From Camarhynchus parvulus (Eukaryota; Chordata; Aves; Passeriformes; Thraupidae): DNA of 64,000 nucleotides. Positions within the stretch are counted from its first letter, which is position 1. Every line of letters starts with the position of its first letter. Shown here one piece after another: positions 14,801-26,791 of this stretch. The stretch lies in the NCBI RefSeq assembly GCF_901933205.1, contig NC_044573.1, positions 31,059,493 to 31,123,492 on the forward strand. The letters are read 5' to 3'. A program made the position numbers and the translations under genes. Under the pieces are notes generated by a model that was given only the letters and a program-made list of their open reading frames with translations, was not told where the DNA came from and searched no databases.

Positions 14801-17800
14801 AGTTTCCTGCAGTATCCCTGAAGATCAAGAGAAGCCTCCACACAACCGGAGTGAAGACCACACACTGGGATTGAGACAGCAGCTGGGAGCAGAGAAGGTT
14901 CCAGCCTGGCCTCTGGGCACCCACAGAGGGCATAATAACTTCTGATGATCCTTACACAACAGTTGTGAGGCCATTGCTGCCTGTTTGGAAAGGGTCTTGG
15001 TATACAGTGAGGAAAGTTGAAAAAAAAATCCTGAAGAGACCAGTCTAGCTCAGCTGGTCGAGAACAAAGACCCTCCTAGCAGCAAATAACTGGGCACAGC
15101 CCTGACTCCTTCACCTAGGAGGTGATTTTCATCCAAGAGCTCCTCAGGAATAACACCTTTTCAGCCAGCTCTCTGCAGTTCCTACTGATTTGGTCTAATG
15201 AAAGTGACTCCTAACCAATACTGCTTTAGTAAAGTTTCCACCAGATCAAAACTGACCTCAGTTGGCTCCTGTCATTTCCAAAAAGCTCCTGCTGATTTGG
15301 CTGACTAACTGAGCTCCAGGAAAATTGTGTGTAAGCCTTGCATTTGCAGAGGGTAAATTCTCGCTTTCTGGAACACAGAGGAGACAGGAACAAAGCCAAC
15401 AGGAACAAACCGAGTCAATTTGTCTGGACGAAAATGTTTGCAGCAACCCCAGCTCTAAGGCTACTGCATCTGAGCTGGACACCAAGACATCCTGGACAGA
15501 CCAGCATCCCGTGCCACAGAGACACAAAACTTCCCAGGGCCTGGCCACTTTCTTTCTAGCTTTATTTGATTGCTCCAGGCCTAGACACTAGCACAACTGC
15601 ATGCTGCAGACACTTGCAGTGAGAACTATCATTACAAAGAGTTCCTTCATCTAGCAAGAGGCCAAAAGATTAGGCCTGAAACAGACATTCAAAAGCATGC
15701 TGTACTTTGGAGATGAGGCCAGCAGGATTTTCAGGCACTTTCCTCACCCCTCTCAAACTCTTGGCAGAGCTGTGATTCAAAATTATTGCTTTAATTAGAG
15801 ACTTACAGCTACTTAAGCATCTGACTTCCATGCATGGCCCACCTGGCAAAGCAGGCACACCTCCCCCAAGCCCACGTCGGGCCCATAACATTTGCAGGCT
15901 GTGTGGGCTGCTCTGTTTCAGGGCTGTGGAGCCTGTTGTGTTCCCCTCCAGCTGCAGCATCGGCAGCCTCACGCTGACAGCTTCAAGCCATGCAGAGATG
16001 GTTGTTTTTGTAACCCACTCTCTTTTAACAAAACTTTCCCAAGCTTATTCCTCTGCATTATAGTTAAAATCACCTGCTGCTCAAGGAGATTCAGATTATT
16101 AAAGGAAAATTCCAAAAAACCTCCAAAAACCTGGGAAAACTGACACATGATGGGCATCCAAAGAAGAAGAAAGCACCTCAGCACTAACCAGTTAGTCCAA
16201 ATACTGCTAACATCTATAATTTTTGACTGGCAACTCCCCTCCTCTCTCTGTTGTTCCCTGATGTCACCACAAAATCTCTGCTGACCTGCAGCTCTCCCTA
16301 CTGTTCCAGCCCTGGGACAATATATTCCCCAGTAGTTGTCTTTGAGCCTTGATCAACAGCCAGTGTGACAGTGACATGCTGGACTACTAAAAAATAAATC
16401 ACAGCTCAGATCTGGCATCCCACAACCCATCTCTGCTGCACGCCTGGGCTTTTGCTCATGACATCCCAACTGTTATTCCCAGAAATGTCCCTCATTCACA
16501 GCCCAGCTCCTTCCATGCACTTCAATTCACCACCTTCTTTAGCCCATATAGACAGAAACCAGCAGATGTGGAACATGTGAGTCCCCATGTTGCATCAGTC
16601 CCAAGGTGCCCATAGTCCAGTATTTTTCCTCCTGAAAAAGCTACCAGACAAGAGAGGGGAGGGTTTAAAATCCACTTAGTAGCCTGTCTACCATCTGAAT
16701 TTGAACTGACATTAGCTTAGAAGCTTGAATCATCACGTTTATTCTGGCTTTCAATTATGTTGTTAATAACTGCAGTGATTCTCCACATACTTGCCATTCA
16801 CACACTGCCCAACCAAGTAAACAGTAATACTGTAAATGCACTGAGTAGCACTACTCAGGTCTTTTCCTAAACTAATAGAATTGAATTAGAGCAATTCAAG
16901 ATGTCTGAACAAATGAGTTTTCTCTCAAAGCATGCACTGTCTCCTGGCAGTCTACAGGGAAATTCTTTGCCATGAAGCCTCCTATTCAGTAAGTTTAGCT
17001 CGGTCTCTCTGAAGTCCTCTCTAGTTTTGATCAACCTAAATTTGGCTAGTGCTCACATAGTAATATTTAAAGCTCACGCAGTGCAAATGAAAAAAACATG
17101 CTATAAAAGGATTCAAAACAATACTATTTGTTTTTTGGTTTAAAATTTTGGTATTGAATTTCATACTATTGAATCCACAGCCCTGGAGAGCAAAATCCCC
17201 CTCTTAACTCAAAAGAAGCTGCACAGATTCTTCACAGTGTGGTGGAGAATCCACTTCTACACTCCCTAGTGAGTTTAGACTCCGTGTAACATTTAGTCCA
17301 CAACTTTTTTGATTAAACAGTCAATGATATGGCCTTTTAGAGAAAGGGATATTCTCTCTCACTAGGAACTGGACTACAAAAAACACAACTTATTTCACAC
17401 ATGTACTGCCAAAAAGCTGTCAAATGGAAATAGCTTATTGTGAAATGTTTTTGTCATGAGAATGAATATTCAGTCAAGAACAAAACAAAACCTACCAACC
17501 TCTCCGACTTTAAAAACAAAAAGCCCTCTGGCCAAGAGTTTCAAAGCTGTTCATCACCCTCCACTGGCCTGAGATCCAGGATTCAACAAGGTTCAAGAGC
17601 TGCTGCCCAGTAGAACAGAGAATGAGATCCCAAACAGGTGTGGACCAGGTGTGAAAAAGTAGAAGGTTAACACACCCCATCCATCACTGGACAGCACATC
17701 TGTAAAAACGGAAATAAATATTAAACTCCAGTCACCATCTTGTCTGGAGATGACCAGAATTCCCCCCAGTGGCAACTACAGAATATCACGTGGTAAGGAC

Positions 17801-18186
17801 TGCAGCTGGCCTGATTTACTGCTAAACTGTACTTGTATGTTTGCAGGAGGCTCTCATTCCCTTGCAGTGAAATTGCTTCTTCTTAATACAAGAGACAGAG
17901 AGTCCTAGTGCTCTTCTGAATATCTCTCTGGTTCATTTTTCCAGTTGCAAAGCAAATGGTTTGAAGTTTGATTGTCTTGCCAGACTCATAAAAACAAACT
18001 ATCAAGTGCTAGCCAAATTGTGAAGAACAGCATGTTTTATGAAAACCCAATTAAACTATGGCCATCAGTGTCTCACTTTCATCTTTGCCGAGCACTGCCT
18101 CGGCTTTCTTGCTGCATGCCAAACTCGTATTCTTCTCTGATGCACTCAGTGAGATTACAGTTAATAGTTTTGTTTTGTTGTTTGGG

Positions 18187-18229
<43 letters not shown>

Positions 18230-21200
18230 AAATTCCTAGTTTATATACTAGATCTGCAGGCTACAAGTATCTTTGGGGCCAGGAGGGGATTTTATTTCTA
18301 TGTATTGGATGTCAAAATGGGAATTGTTTGTCATTATCACTTACACAAATAGGCACAGAATGTCTTTCCCAAAAACAAACTGACAGACATTAAAAGAAAA
18401 GCACCACACTGCAATACACTTTGGTAATCCTCAGCAGTAGAATAGCTTTTTGAGCTGCACAACATGACCCATGTAGATCCTACAGTCCAATGTACCAGGA
18501 GATTTGGAAAGTGTCATGAAAGTACTCTTTGGAAATTCTCTTTTCCCTTATCTGTCTCTAAACAGGTCAGGCATCCAGCCATCCACTCTAGAAGACAAAG
18601 GGAAATGCAAGATCATATTGTGTTTTCACCTGATGGCAAGGAGGACATCACAGTTTTCCAGCAGCCACCAGGTCTCTTCCAAGTGGATGACTAATAAAAG
18701 TACAGAATTCACTAAAAATGCAATGCACCAGATTGCCAAGTAGAAAGTACATACAGTTAGGGATGAAGTAAAACTGATTTTAATGGACCATTAATAATCA
18801 CTTCAGCTCATATAACCTTTTTTCCAACATGCCAGCTCAGGAAGCAAGCTTGATGATGACTGAAACAAAACAAAACAGAGATGTCCTACTGTCTTGCACT
18901 GGTATCACTCTTCTATTGTCTTCTCTTTAGAAAACGGTCTAATAAGACTGTCCCCTATTGTTTACTACTCAGTGCGATTCTGATGCTAAATGATAAAAAT
19001 GCATTGAGAAGAGCATTCCCTGCTTTTATTTGTTGTGATATTTGAAGCTTTTCATGCTGAACAATACCAGAAGATTTTTTAAAAATCAAAAAACCAAAAA
19101 AACCCAAACAAACCCAAAACCCTAGAAAGCAAATGCATTCTTTCCAGATTTATAGAACGCAAAGATAAATCAAGATTCAGATAACAGTTCTCTGTGGATT
19201 AGACAAATCTGCTGAGACTCAGAGTGGTAGCACATATAGGTGTGTACAAGAAGTGCCATGTTTTAAAATTTCAATCCAGCTGGAAAACAGCAGCATCACA
19301 AAGAAATACCACTCCGAGAACTACATCGACAGCACAGTTGGCTAAGTGAACACTCTTCTCAGAAATACTTGGAGGAGTTAGATGACTGAAAATCTCCAAA
19401 AGTAAAGGACTTTGAGGCGAATCCAGCTGATATATTTGTAATATGGTGCCAGCATAATTTCCCCGAATGGCTAAAGAAAAAGAGAAGCATGAAAGGGGTC
19501 AGTTGCGAATATATGTGCATGTGGGGGAGGGGGACAAGGAAAAGGCAAAACTAGCTGAGAACAGGCTCCATTTAAATTGCATACAGACCTCACACAAAGC
19601 ACAGAGAATTGGTCAGTAGATTGAAGCCATCTGGCTGGAGGAGCCATAAGAGTAAAACCCTGCTGGAGATCTCCCCATCACGTCCCATCATGGTCCAACA
19701 TCAGAGCACAGCACGGGCTTCCCCCACTCCAATCTCATGGAGTGAAATATGGGAAGATGAGCAAAAAGAGGATTGAAAAGTTCATCCTTATGACATAGCC
19801 CCTACTCTTTTCACAAAGTATGTTGTCCCAAGGCCTCTCCAATAAATCTCAAGCTTTGGTGGCAACAAGAGAGAAACTGAGTCAAGGCTCTACGTGCTGC
19901 AGCCAACAGCACAGAACACTGACACCAACAGCTGTCTTCAGGCTTCCATGACTCCCCAGTGAAAGACCACCCCAGGGCTCTCCTAATGTGAATGAACCAG
20001 AGGATTCTGGTCTCCTCCTGCTCACCCTGGCCATTTACAAGCATGTTTGTTGTAGAAGGCAGATGCAGCATTTGTTACAGTGCAGCCTGGAAACATCTGA
20101 AGAAGCAATATTTTTATTAGAAAAACATACAAATGTATTTTAAAACTTATAAAACATATCTTGATTTATGTCTCAGATAAAGCCTCTGATTTCATTTAAT
20201 GCAAATTAAGACTGCTTTTGTTTCAGAACATTGGTATCTGAACACTAAGCAATGGAGTGCTCTTTATGCCAGCCAACCACTACAAAGGTAATGGGTTTTT
20301 ATTGCCTGTTTTTCTGAAGTCCCTCCTTTACCTGGGTTGGAAAATCAAGGCACTTAACATCTGGAAAAATTAAAGCTTCTGGAAGTTTGCCGGTCTGATT
20401 GCCATGGTGTTGTTACAGAGTTTTTGTTCCTTATGATTCTTCCATGCAGCCTAAATATTAATTGCCAGAGATCAAATCCAGTGCAAGTGGTTCAGTTGTT
20501 TTCCATCATTTTAACTTGCCCATATGGAACATTCCCAAAGCATCAAAAGTCATCAGTATTTTTTAAGTACTGAGAAGCTCAGCACTTATCATTTTTACAT
20601 CAGAAGTAATTTTGAGTGATTCTAAATTCTTCTCCCTCTAATAAATGCCATCACTGAGGTATTTTAGCTGGTGTCAGCAATGCCCCAGATAATGGGTATA
20701 ACAGTAGCAGCGAAAATATATAAGGAGGGTGGTGGGGGGAGAAACAGAACTGAAATGCTCTCTCAAAAGGAAGTTGGATTAATTTTCCCACTAGATTTTT
20801 CTTGTTTACACTTAGCTTGAAATCTTGGAAGGAAATGTAATGAAATTATTCCTTGGTTATTTTACTTTGAAAAATAGCCATATCCACTGGGAAAACAAGA
20901 AAACCTTAAAAATATAAACAAGTTGTATTCAAGTGAGTCACTCGTTCTTCTATCCCAGTGCCATCTCTCTCTGCTCTCTTTGCAGCATTTCCTTCTTACC
21001 ATCTCCAGCCACCTTTTCATCTCCCTTCACACTTCCAACGATTAATTTTTCTCCCAATGTCATTCTCCTCCACCCTCTAAAGTCAGTTTGAAAAGCTAGG
21101 CTGTCACTTCTTCACGGATACAGGCATTTTGGGTACACTATGGTGGTGTGGAATGGGCCAGCCTTTCCTGCTGATGAGATCTGGCCACTCTTGACCAGAC

Positions 21201-24200
21201 AGCTGATTCACACGTGATGAACTCTGCAGGAGCCTCCATGCCCTAAAGACTCGTGACACAGGACAATCTTCAAGGACATTACTGTATCTCACTGGTTGAG
21301 TAGGATGAACCGTATTGTGGTGCAGGATGATTGTTATTCTCTTCCCTTATTTAGACTCATGACAGTTTTTGTCACATTTGTCTTTTATGATCAGAATTTT
21401 GAATTATCCAGGCTTTTGTTTGTGTAACTATAAAATATTATAATAATATGTGCTTTCTAAGTATGGACAACTCACCAGGATAAACCTGTGAATCTGTGTC
21501 CCTCTCATTACAGCCGAGCATCCCCAGAACAGTTCTTAGGATCTGTAACATCTAATTTATGTACATTTCTAACAAGTAATTTTGAAAAGTTTACTAATTT
21601 TCCTCATTTAAAATCTTGGATGATCAGTTGTTGGATTTGAGCACATTTCTTCGGCTTTTGATCGCCCAACATCAAACTACAGACTTTAACATAAATTCTA
21701 GATGTTTTGCAACCTACTTGTAACCAGATTCAGGTTTCCTAATTTTTCAAGAAGGGGGAAGGGCTGTTGGATGCAAAGTGAGCGCTGACCTGCACTGACC
21801 CCTTCTGGAAAGCACCAAGAATGTACCATTGGAAACAAACCTGCGCTGGTCCTGGGGGTGCGTGTGGGAACTACTTGACCTAATAGCTTTTTCCATCTTG
21901 ATTCCTATGACTTTTAATCATGTTTGGTTGGAACAGCCTCAGCCTTCAGAAGCTATTTGCATGGGTAAGGCTCTAGAGCAAATATACATGTCATCCATTA
22001 ACATCCAGCAGACCAGAAAAGGCTCACAGGACCAGAAAAGTTTCTTTGCAGATGGAAGCAGATACACTAATACATTACAAGAAACAAGAAAAATAACACA
22101 ACGTAGTCCATTTTCAGACAAGAACATAACACAGATTAGTATGAAAAGAAAAATGGAGCCTTACAGAACATCGACAATGTGTAATCCCAAAGCAGTTCAA
22201 AGAAGAGAATACAATTTCTTTGAGAACAGCCCCATAAAATCTCTGGAGGCTGTAAGCAGTTAGGGCATAAGTTTCTCAAGTAAAATACAGTACTTCCTTG
22301 CTCCTGACCAGATCCACATTTTGGAGCACAGGTTTAATTTTTATTCAAAAGGAAAATGACTAATTCTTCAACTGCCAGTGACATTGCATTCTGCTCCTTG
22401 GAAACGTCCAGTTCTATCTAAACTGGATGACCCACCACAGTGCTGACAAATCACAGACTACAGCTGAACCAGCTTACAGAAAGAAAATCACTTTATTTTC
22501 CCTCATGTACGGGGACATCGTATTCAGGGCTACATTTCTTCTTCTCTGAACACAAGGGCTTGATGAAATAAACACATTCAAAAATTATCTGCAAGAAATC
22601 AGAAATATGTCAAATGTCCAAATTTGGAAATAGATTATGGGCTTCAACTCAAATTGGCACATGCTTTGTTTTTCTCCTTGGGACTCGATGGTCTGCACTG
22701 CTAACAGTTGTAGAAATATGCACAAGACAAAAAAAAAATTCTCAGGAGAAGAGACAAATCGCTCAACCCAAGCATGCGGGTTTTTAAGAATGCAACTATC
22801 TTCCTTCTTTGCATTAAATTATTTGTCACTTAAACCCCTGTAGAGACAGCATTTGTTTGAAGGTGAAGCAAGCAAGTGGAGTACTTACTGCATTTGAACT
22901 ACCACCATGTCGCTGGTCTCCTTCTGTCTGACCAAAAGCCACACTACTGCTTAAGTATCTGCTTCAAAAGTCCCATGACATGGAGAAATTTTTGAACAGC
23001 CACTAATCTTCTGTCTACATAACTTTACCATGGTGAGCCAGCACTGTGCTTATCAACTGTTGATTTCCATCCCATAAATTAAGTTTTCCCACTCACAAGA
23101 GGCAACAAAGCTGGCGGAAGAAACTGCATTTATTTTAAGGCATTGAATAAACTCTTCTGCTAGGTTGTTTCTTCCCCTAGGATAAAACTCACTTTATAAA
23201 GAAAAGAAAACAACAACCAACCCATAAAATTGTGACTTCACTACATCACTGTGCCCAGCGATGTTCCTTCTCCTCATAAGGAAATAATTCCCAGACTGGA
23301 TGGCAGTAAATATTTTGTTTGGCTCTTATGTTTAAGCTTTTGGACAAGTTGAAAATCACCCTGATTCTAGAAATTATTATATAGCATAAAACGGTGAGAG
23401 AGGAAGAGCTCTCTTCCGGCAAGCATTCTTACTCAATTTGTTCTCTGAATTAATGGGATGGCCCTGCTTTCACTGCTTGGCATAAAGTACAAGAGTCTGG
23501 ACAGAAGCCCTGCCTTCATTCCCACTTCTTTGGAAAGTCCCAGAGTTGAGAGCTTAGACCTGCAACTGAAAGAGATTTCCAAAGTAGACTGTAACAAGAA
23601 GCAAGTGTAACACACAAGAGGAAAGAGATGGAAGGATCTCCTGTGACAGGAAGATCAAATTATATTTTACAATAAATTTTACATTTATGCTGCAGTTTAC
23701 ATTTTGCACCACATTTTAGATACAAACTCAGAAAAACACGCAGAACATCTTGGATGAGCACTGTTGACCACTTATGAAACAGAATGGCATGAATGTCCAT
23801 CAGCATGCATGACTCACAAGTGATTTTAATTTACTCTGTTAGTTTTCACTTTCTGGATTTTTTTAAAGAGTTGAAATGACAGAAAATAAACAAGCACTTG
23901 GAGAAACTCCATGAATGACCTTTGCTCTCAAGTACAGTTCAACTCAAGTATGCCCTTCACGAAGATGCAGCATTACCATCTAAGATAAATTGTTTGTTGG
24001 TATCTGAAATCCCAGTGGACTATGTGGGTCTGAGCAAGCAGCTCTAGGCTACCTTGCACCAAAGGCAGGTGTGAGAAGTGAAGCGATGAGGTATGCTAAG
24101 AAAGGTGATTGGAAAAAATGATCTCTCAGGAGCCTTCAAACTGTCAAAGACAAGTGATATTAAAACAAAACTGGAAAGTGTTTAAACTAGACTGACTGTT

Positions 24201-24543
24201 TACAAGACTTACAGCCAGATAACACACTACTTCAAATTGTCACCCGTTGAAATGCACAAAACACTGCAGGAACAGGCAGGAACCTCAGGATCCCTGGAAC
24301 ATACAGATGTGATAATGGTGATTTGAAACAAACCCCCGAATCCCACAGCTGGCCTGACACCCTCCTTGATGCAGGAGGCACTCCAGAGCCCATCCAAACA
24401 GAGGAGCCATATAGTTGAAGTAAAACCACCTCTCAGCCTTCCCTCACTGGAAAGCTAGGAGATTCAGGAGCTGTGGCAAGAGTGTAGCTCAGGCTTCCAC
24501 AACACAAAGGCATCACTACGAGTAGATTTACCTCCATCCTCCT
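11841..24543. other. Gene-free flank, part 2
   Basis: AT-richer intergenic DNA. A CA dinucleotide repeat lies at 18190-18225. The longest open frame is a 144-codon + strand frame at 21829-22263 that begins with TTG and has no recognisable domain or splice context. I see no tRNA, rRNA, CpG island or clear transposon until the CR1 fragment at about 24.54 kb. Confidence 0.55.
18190..18225. repeat. (CA)n microsatellite
   Basis: An uninterrupted alternating A-C tract of about 36 bases (18 units), a likely polymorphic dinucleotide repeat. It splits two meaningless overlapping open frames. Confidence 0.97.
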
Positions 24544-25160
24544 AAACATGAACCAACTGTGCCCAGGGGATAAAGGAGACTGGTGGCATCCTGGCCTGGG
24601 TCAGCAATGGTGTGGCCAGCAGGACCAAGACAGGGATTGTCCTCCTGTGCTGGTGAGGCCACACCTCATGCGCTGTGTCCAGTTCTGGGCCCTCACTGCA
24701 AAAAGGACATGGACGGGCTGGAGAGGGTCCAGAGAAGGGCAGTGGAGCTGGTGAAGGGTCTGGAGCACAAGTCCTGTAAGGAATAGCTGAGGGAGCTGCG
24801 GGTGTTTAGGCTGAAGAAGAGGAGGCTCAGGGATTACTTTATCGCTCTCTACACCTCCCAGAAGGTCGTAGCCAAGTGGGGATCGGCCACTTCCCCCCGG
24901 CCACCAGTGCCAGGACAACCTCAGGCTGCCCAGGGGAGGTTCAGGTTGAACAGCCGGAGGAATTCCTCTACAGAAAGGGTGATTTGACTTTGGAATGTGC
25001 TACCCGGGGAGGTGGTGGAGTCACCATCCCTGGAGGTGCTCAAGGAAAGACTGGATGTGGCACTGCCAGTATCTAGTTCCCATGGTGGTGTTCAGTCACA
25101 GGTTGCACTCGATGACCTCAGAGGTCTTTTCCAACCTAGCGGAATCTGCGATGCTGTGAT
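24544..25160 (+). mobile_element. CR1 LINE 3' fragment (5'-truncated)
   Basis: A roughly 0.6 kb relic of a chicken-repeat-1 LINE in sense orientation. It covers the C-terminal end of the second ORF and the 3' end. Characteristic CR1 phrases are present: TGGCATCCTGGCCTG near 24584, GTCCAGTTCTGGGCC near 24677, AAGGGTCTGGAGCACAAGTC near 24755, GGAGTCACCATCCCTGGAGG near 25017 and GGTCTTTTCCAACCTAG near 25122. Deep 5' truncation is usual for CR1. The open frames are broken, so it is inactive. Its 3' end stops only about 260 bases before the first candidate start codon of MRPS18A. Confidence 0.93.
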
Positions 25161-25184
25161 CCCGAGCTGATACGACCGCCAGAA

Positions 25185-25314
25185 AATCCAAGCCCCCAAC
25201 CAACCAACCAAGCAACCAAGCAACCAAAGAAAAAAAACCAAAAACAAAACCAGGAAAACCCAAGCCCAGCACCAACCACAATAAACTCAAAAGAAACAAA
25301 CGCAAACAATGAGG
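25185..25314. repeat. (CCAA)n and A-rich tract
   Basis: Tandem CCAA/CAAG units at about 25196-25227 are followed by A- and C-rich sequence up to the CpG-rich promoter. It lies directly after the CR1 3' end. It also creates a hydrophobic open frame on the - strand that is not a gene. Confidence 0.8.
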
Positions 25315-25660
25315 AGGACCAGCCCGCGCAGAAGACGCCGGGCAGGAGAACAGACTCCTCCCCTCCTGTTCCCCCCGGCTCTGCCCCTCGGGCCCCGGGG
25401 CGGGCGGGACGTGCCCCGAAATGGCGGCAGCGGCAGCACCTCCTCCCCGCCGGCGGAAGCGCCGTGACGGCAGCGCCGGCCGCGGCAAGATGGCGGCGCC
25501 CAGCCTGCTGCGAGGGGGGCTGCGGCGGATCTTCTCCGGGCTCCTGGGGAGCGGCTGGGCCGCGCCGCCGGCCCGGGCCCTCCGCCAGGGTGAGTCCGCA
25601 GGGGGCTCTGCACGGCCCCGCGCCCCGTTGCCTCGCCGCTGTCCTTGAGAGATGGTTGCG
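25315..25660 (+). promoter_or_regulatory. CpG-rich MRPS18A promoter and first exon
   Basis: This is the one conspicuously GC- and CpG-rich block in the window, and it surrounds MRPS18A exon 1. No TATA box is evident, as expected for a housekeeping gene. An ETS/GABP-like GGCGGAAGCG lies near 25451. Two YY1-like ATGGCGGC motifs lie at 25421 and 25490, each coinciding with an in-frame ATG. YY1 sites just downstream of the start site are common in genes for ribosomal and mitochondrial proteins. The exact start site is not visible in the sequence. Confidence 0.75.
25490..25589 (+). CDS. MRPS18A: MRPS18A coding exon 1
   Basis: Encodes residues 1-33 plus the first base of Val34. The peptide [20 protein letters not shown] is the presequence. 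The donor is AGG|GTGAGT. The start has a strong context (A at -3, G at +4). The reading frame is open upstream to another ATG at 25421, so the 5' end of the coding sequence is the least certain boundary. Confidence 0.9.
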
Positions 25661-26754
25661 GTCACTGTAATTTGCCCTCTCCTCCCGCCCCCTCCTAAGT
25701 ACTACTTCTTTCAGGCTGCATGGGTCTCATTGTGGCTTCCCGTCTCTTTTTTCTTTTGCAGTCGTGGAAGTGACTGAAGGCAACACGACCACAGTAAGTC
25801 CCTGCACCCCTTTTCCTTGGTAGCTGCCTCTGCCGTGGCCTCTCCTTCCTTCAGCCGTGTGTGTGTCCGTGCCCTACCCAACAAGTAAAGGAGAAACGGG
25901 GACGCTTTTCTGCTTTAAAGACCTCTCAGAGTGTGAAGGCAGAGCCAGGGTAGGGATTTGCTGGGAGTGCAGGTTAGCAGTGGAGGGTTTGGCTGCTAAA
26001 GGACAGGATTGTCACTCTGTTGCTGGTGATGGGTACCTCCAGTCAGAGCCCTCAGGAGCACCAAACCCCTTGCTGTGGCCCGGGTGAAGTCGGAATCCCT
26101 GACCAGAGGCATTCAGGATCTAAAACACTAGAGGCCGTTCTTCAGACGGTTCTGTTTCCTAAACTGGCGCCATTTGGCATCATCTTGAGTGTGGACAGGC
26201 ACTAGGGAGGATTGCCAGTGGCTTTGTCACTTCACCCTGTGCTGGCAGTGCAATGTGGCACTGCAGGACGTGTCTGTACCGCCTACATGCCACACACATC
26301 TCATGCCTTTGATCTGTGTTGTGTTTGTTAATCGCAGAGTGTGCCATACTGGCTTCAGGTGATACAGAGCTTCCATCTTATAACACATGTGAAAAAAAAT
26401 TAAGTAAAAGGGGTGTTTTCAAAGGAAGACCTTAAATACTAAAGGAAAACTGCTCCTGGAAATGAAACAGAAGTTCCAAAGTAACTGATAAAGAAGAGCA
26501 TTTTCTTAGCTACAGTTTAAGGCAGGAAGGAAAAGATAAAAGCAGTAGAATTAAAACTTTGCATAGTTAGCACCATCAAATGTGTTACACTTTTAGCAAG
26601 AAAATTGTCATTTTTAGAGGCACTGAAATTCTGAAGGGGAAAGGAGATTGCATTATTCTGTTCACATTGCATATGGCAGTAGCACTATATGCCTTGGCTG
26701 GAGAGAGATAACACAGATATTTTTTATGTACTTATTTTATAGACATACATACAT

Positions 26755-26791
<37 letters not shown>

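Noticed and set aside
21829..22263. 144-codon + strand open frame
   Set aside because: It begins at TTG and has no recognisable motif. A few frames of this length are expected by chance in 64 kb.
1..24543. Expected VEGFA exons on the - strand
   Set aside because: Synteny suggests VEGFA on this side, but no VEGF cystine-knot exon or CpG-rich first exon is seen, so the gene is not claimed.
25096..25665. 189-codon - strand open frame across the MRPS18A promoter
   Set aside because: It is built from the reversed CR1 end, the CCAA repeat and CpG-rich exon 1 sequence. Each part has another explanation and there is no family resemblance.
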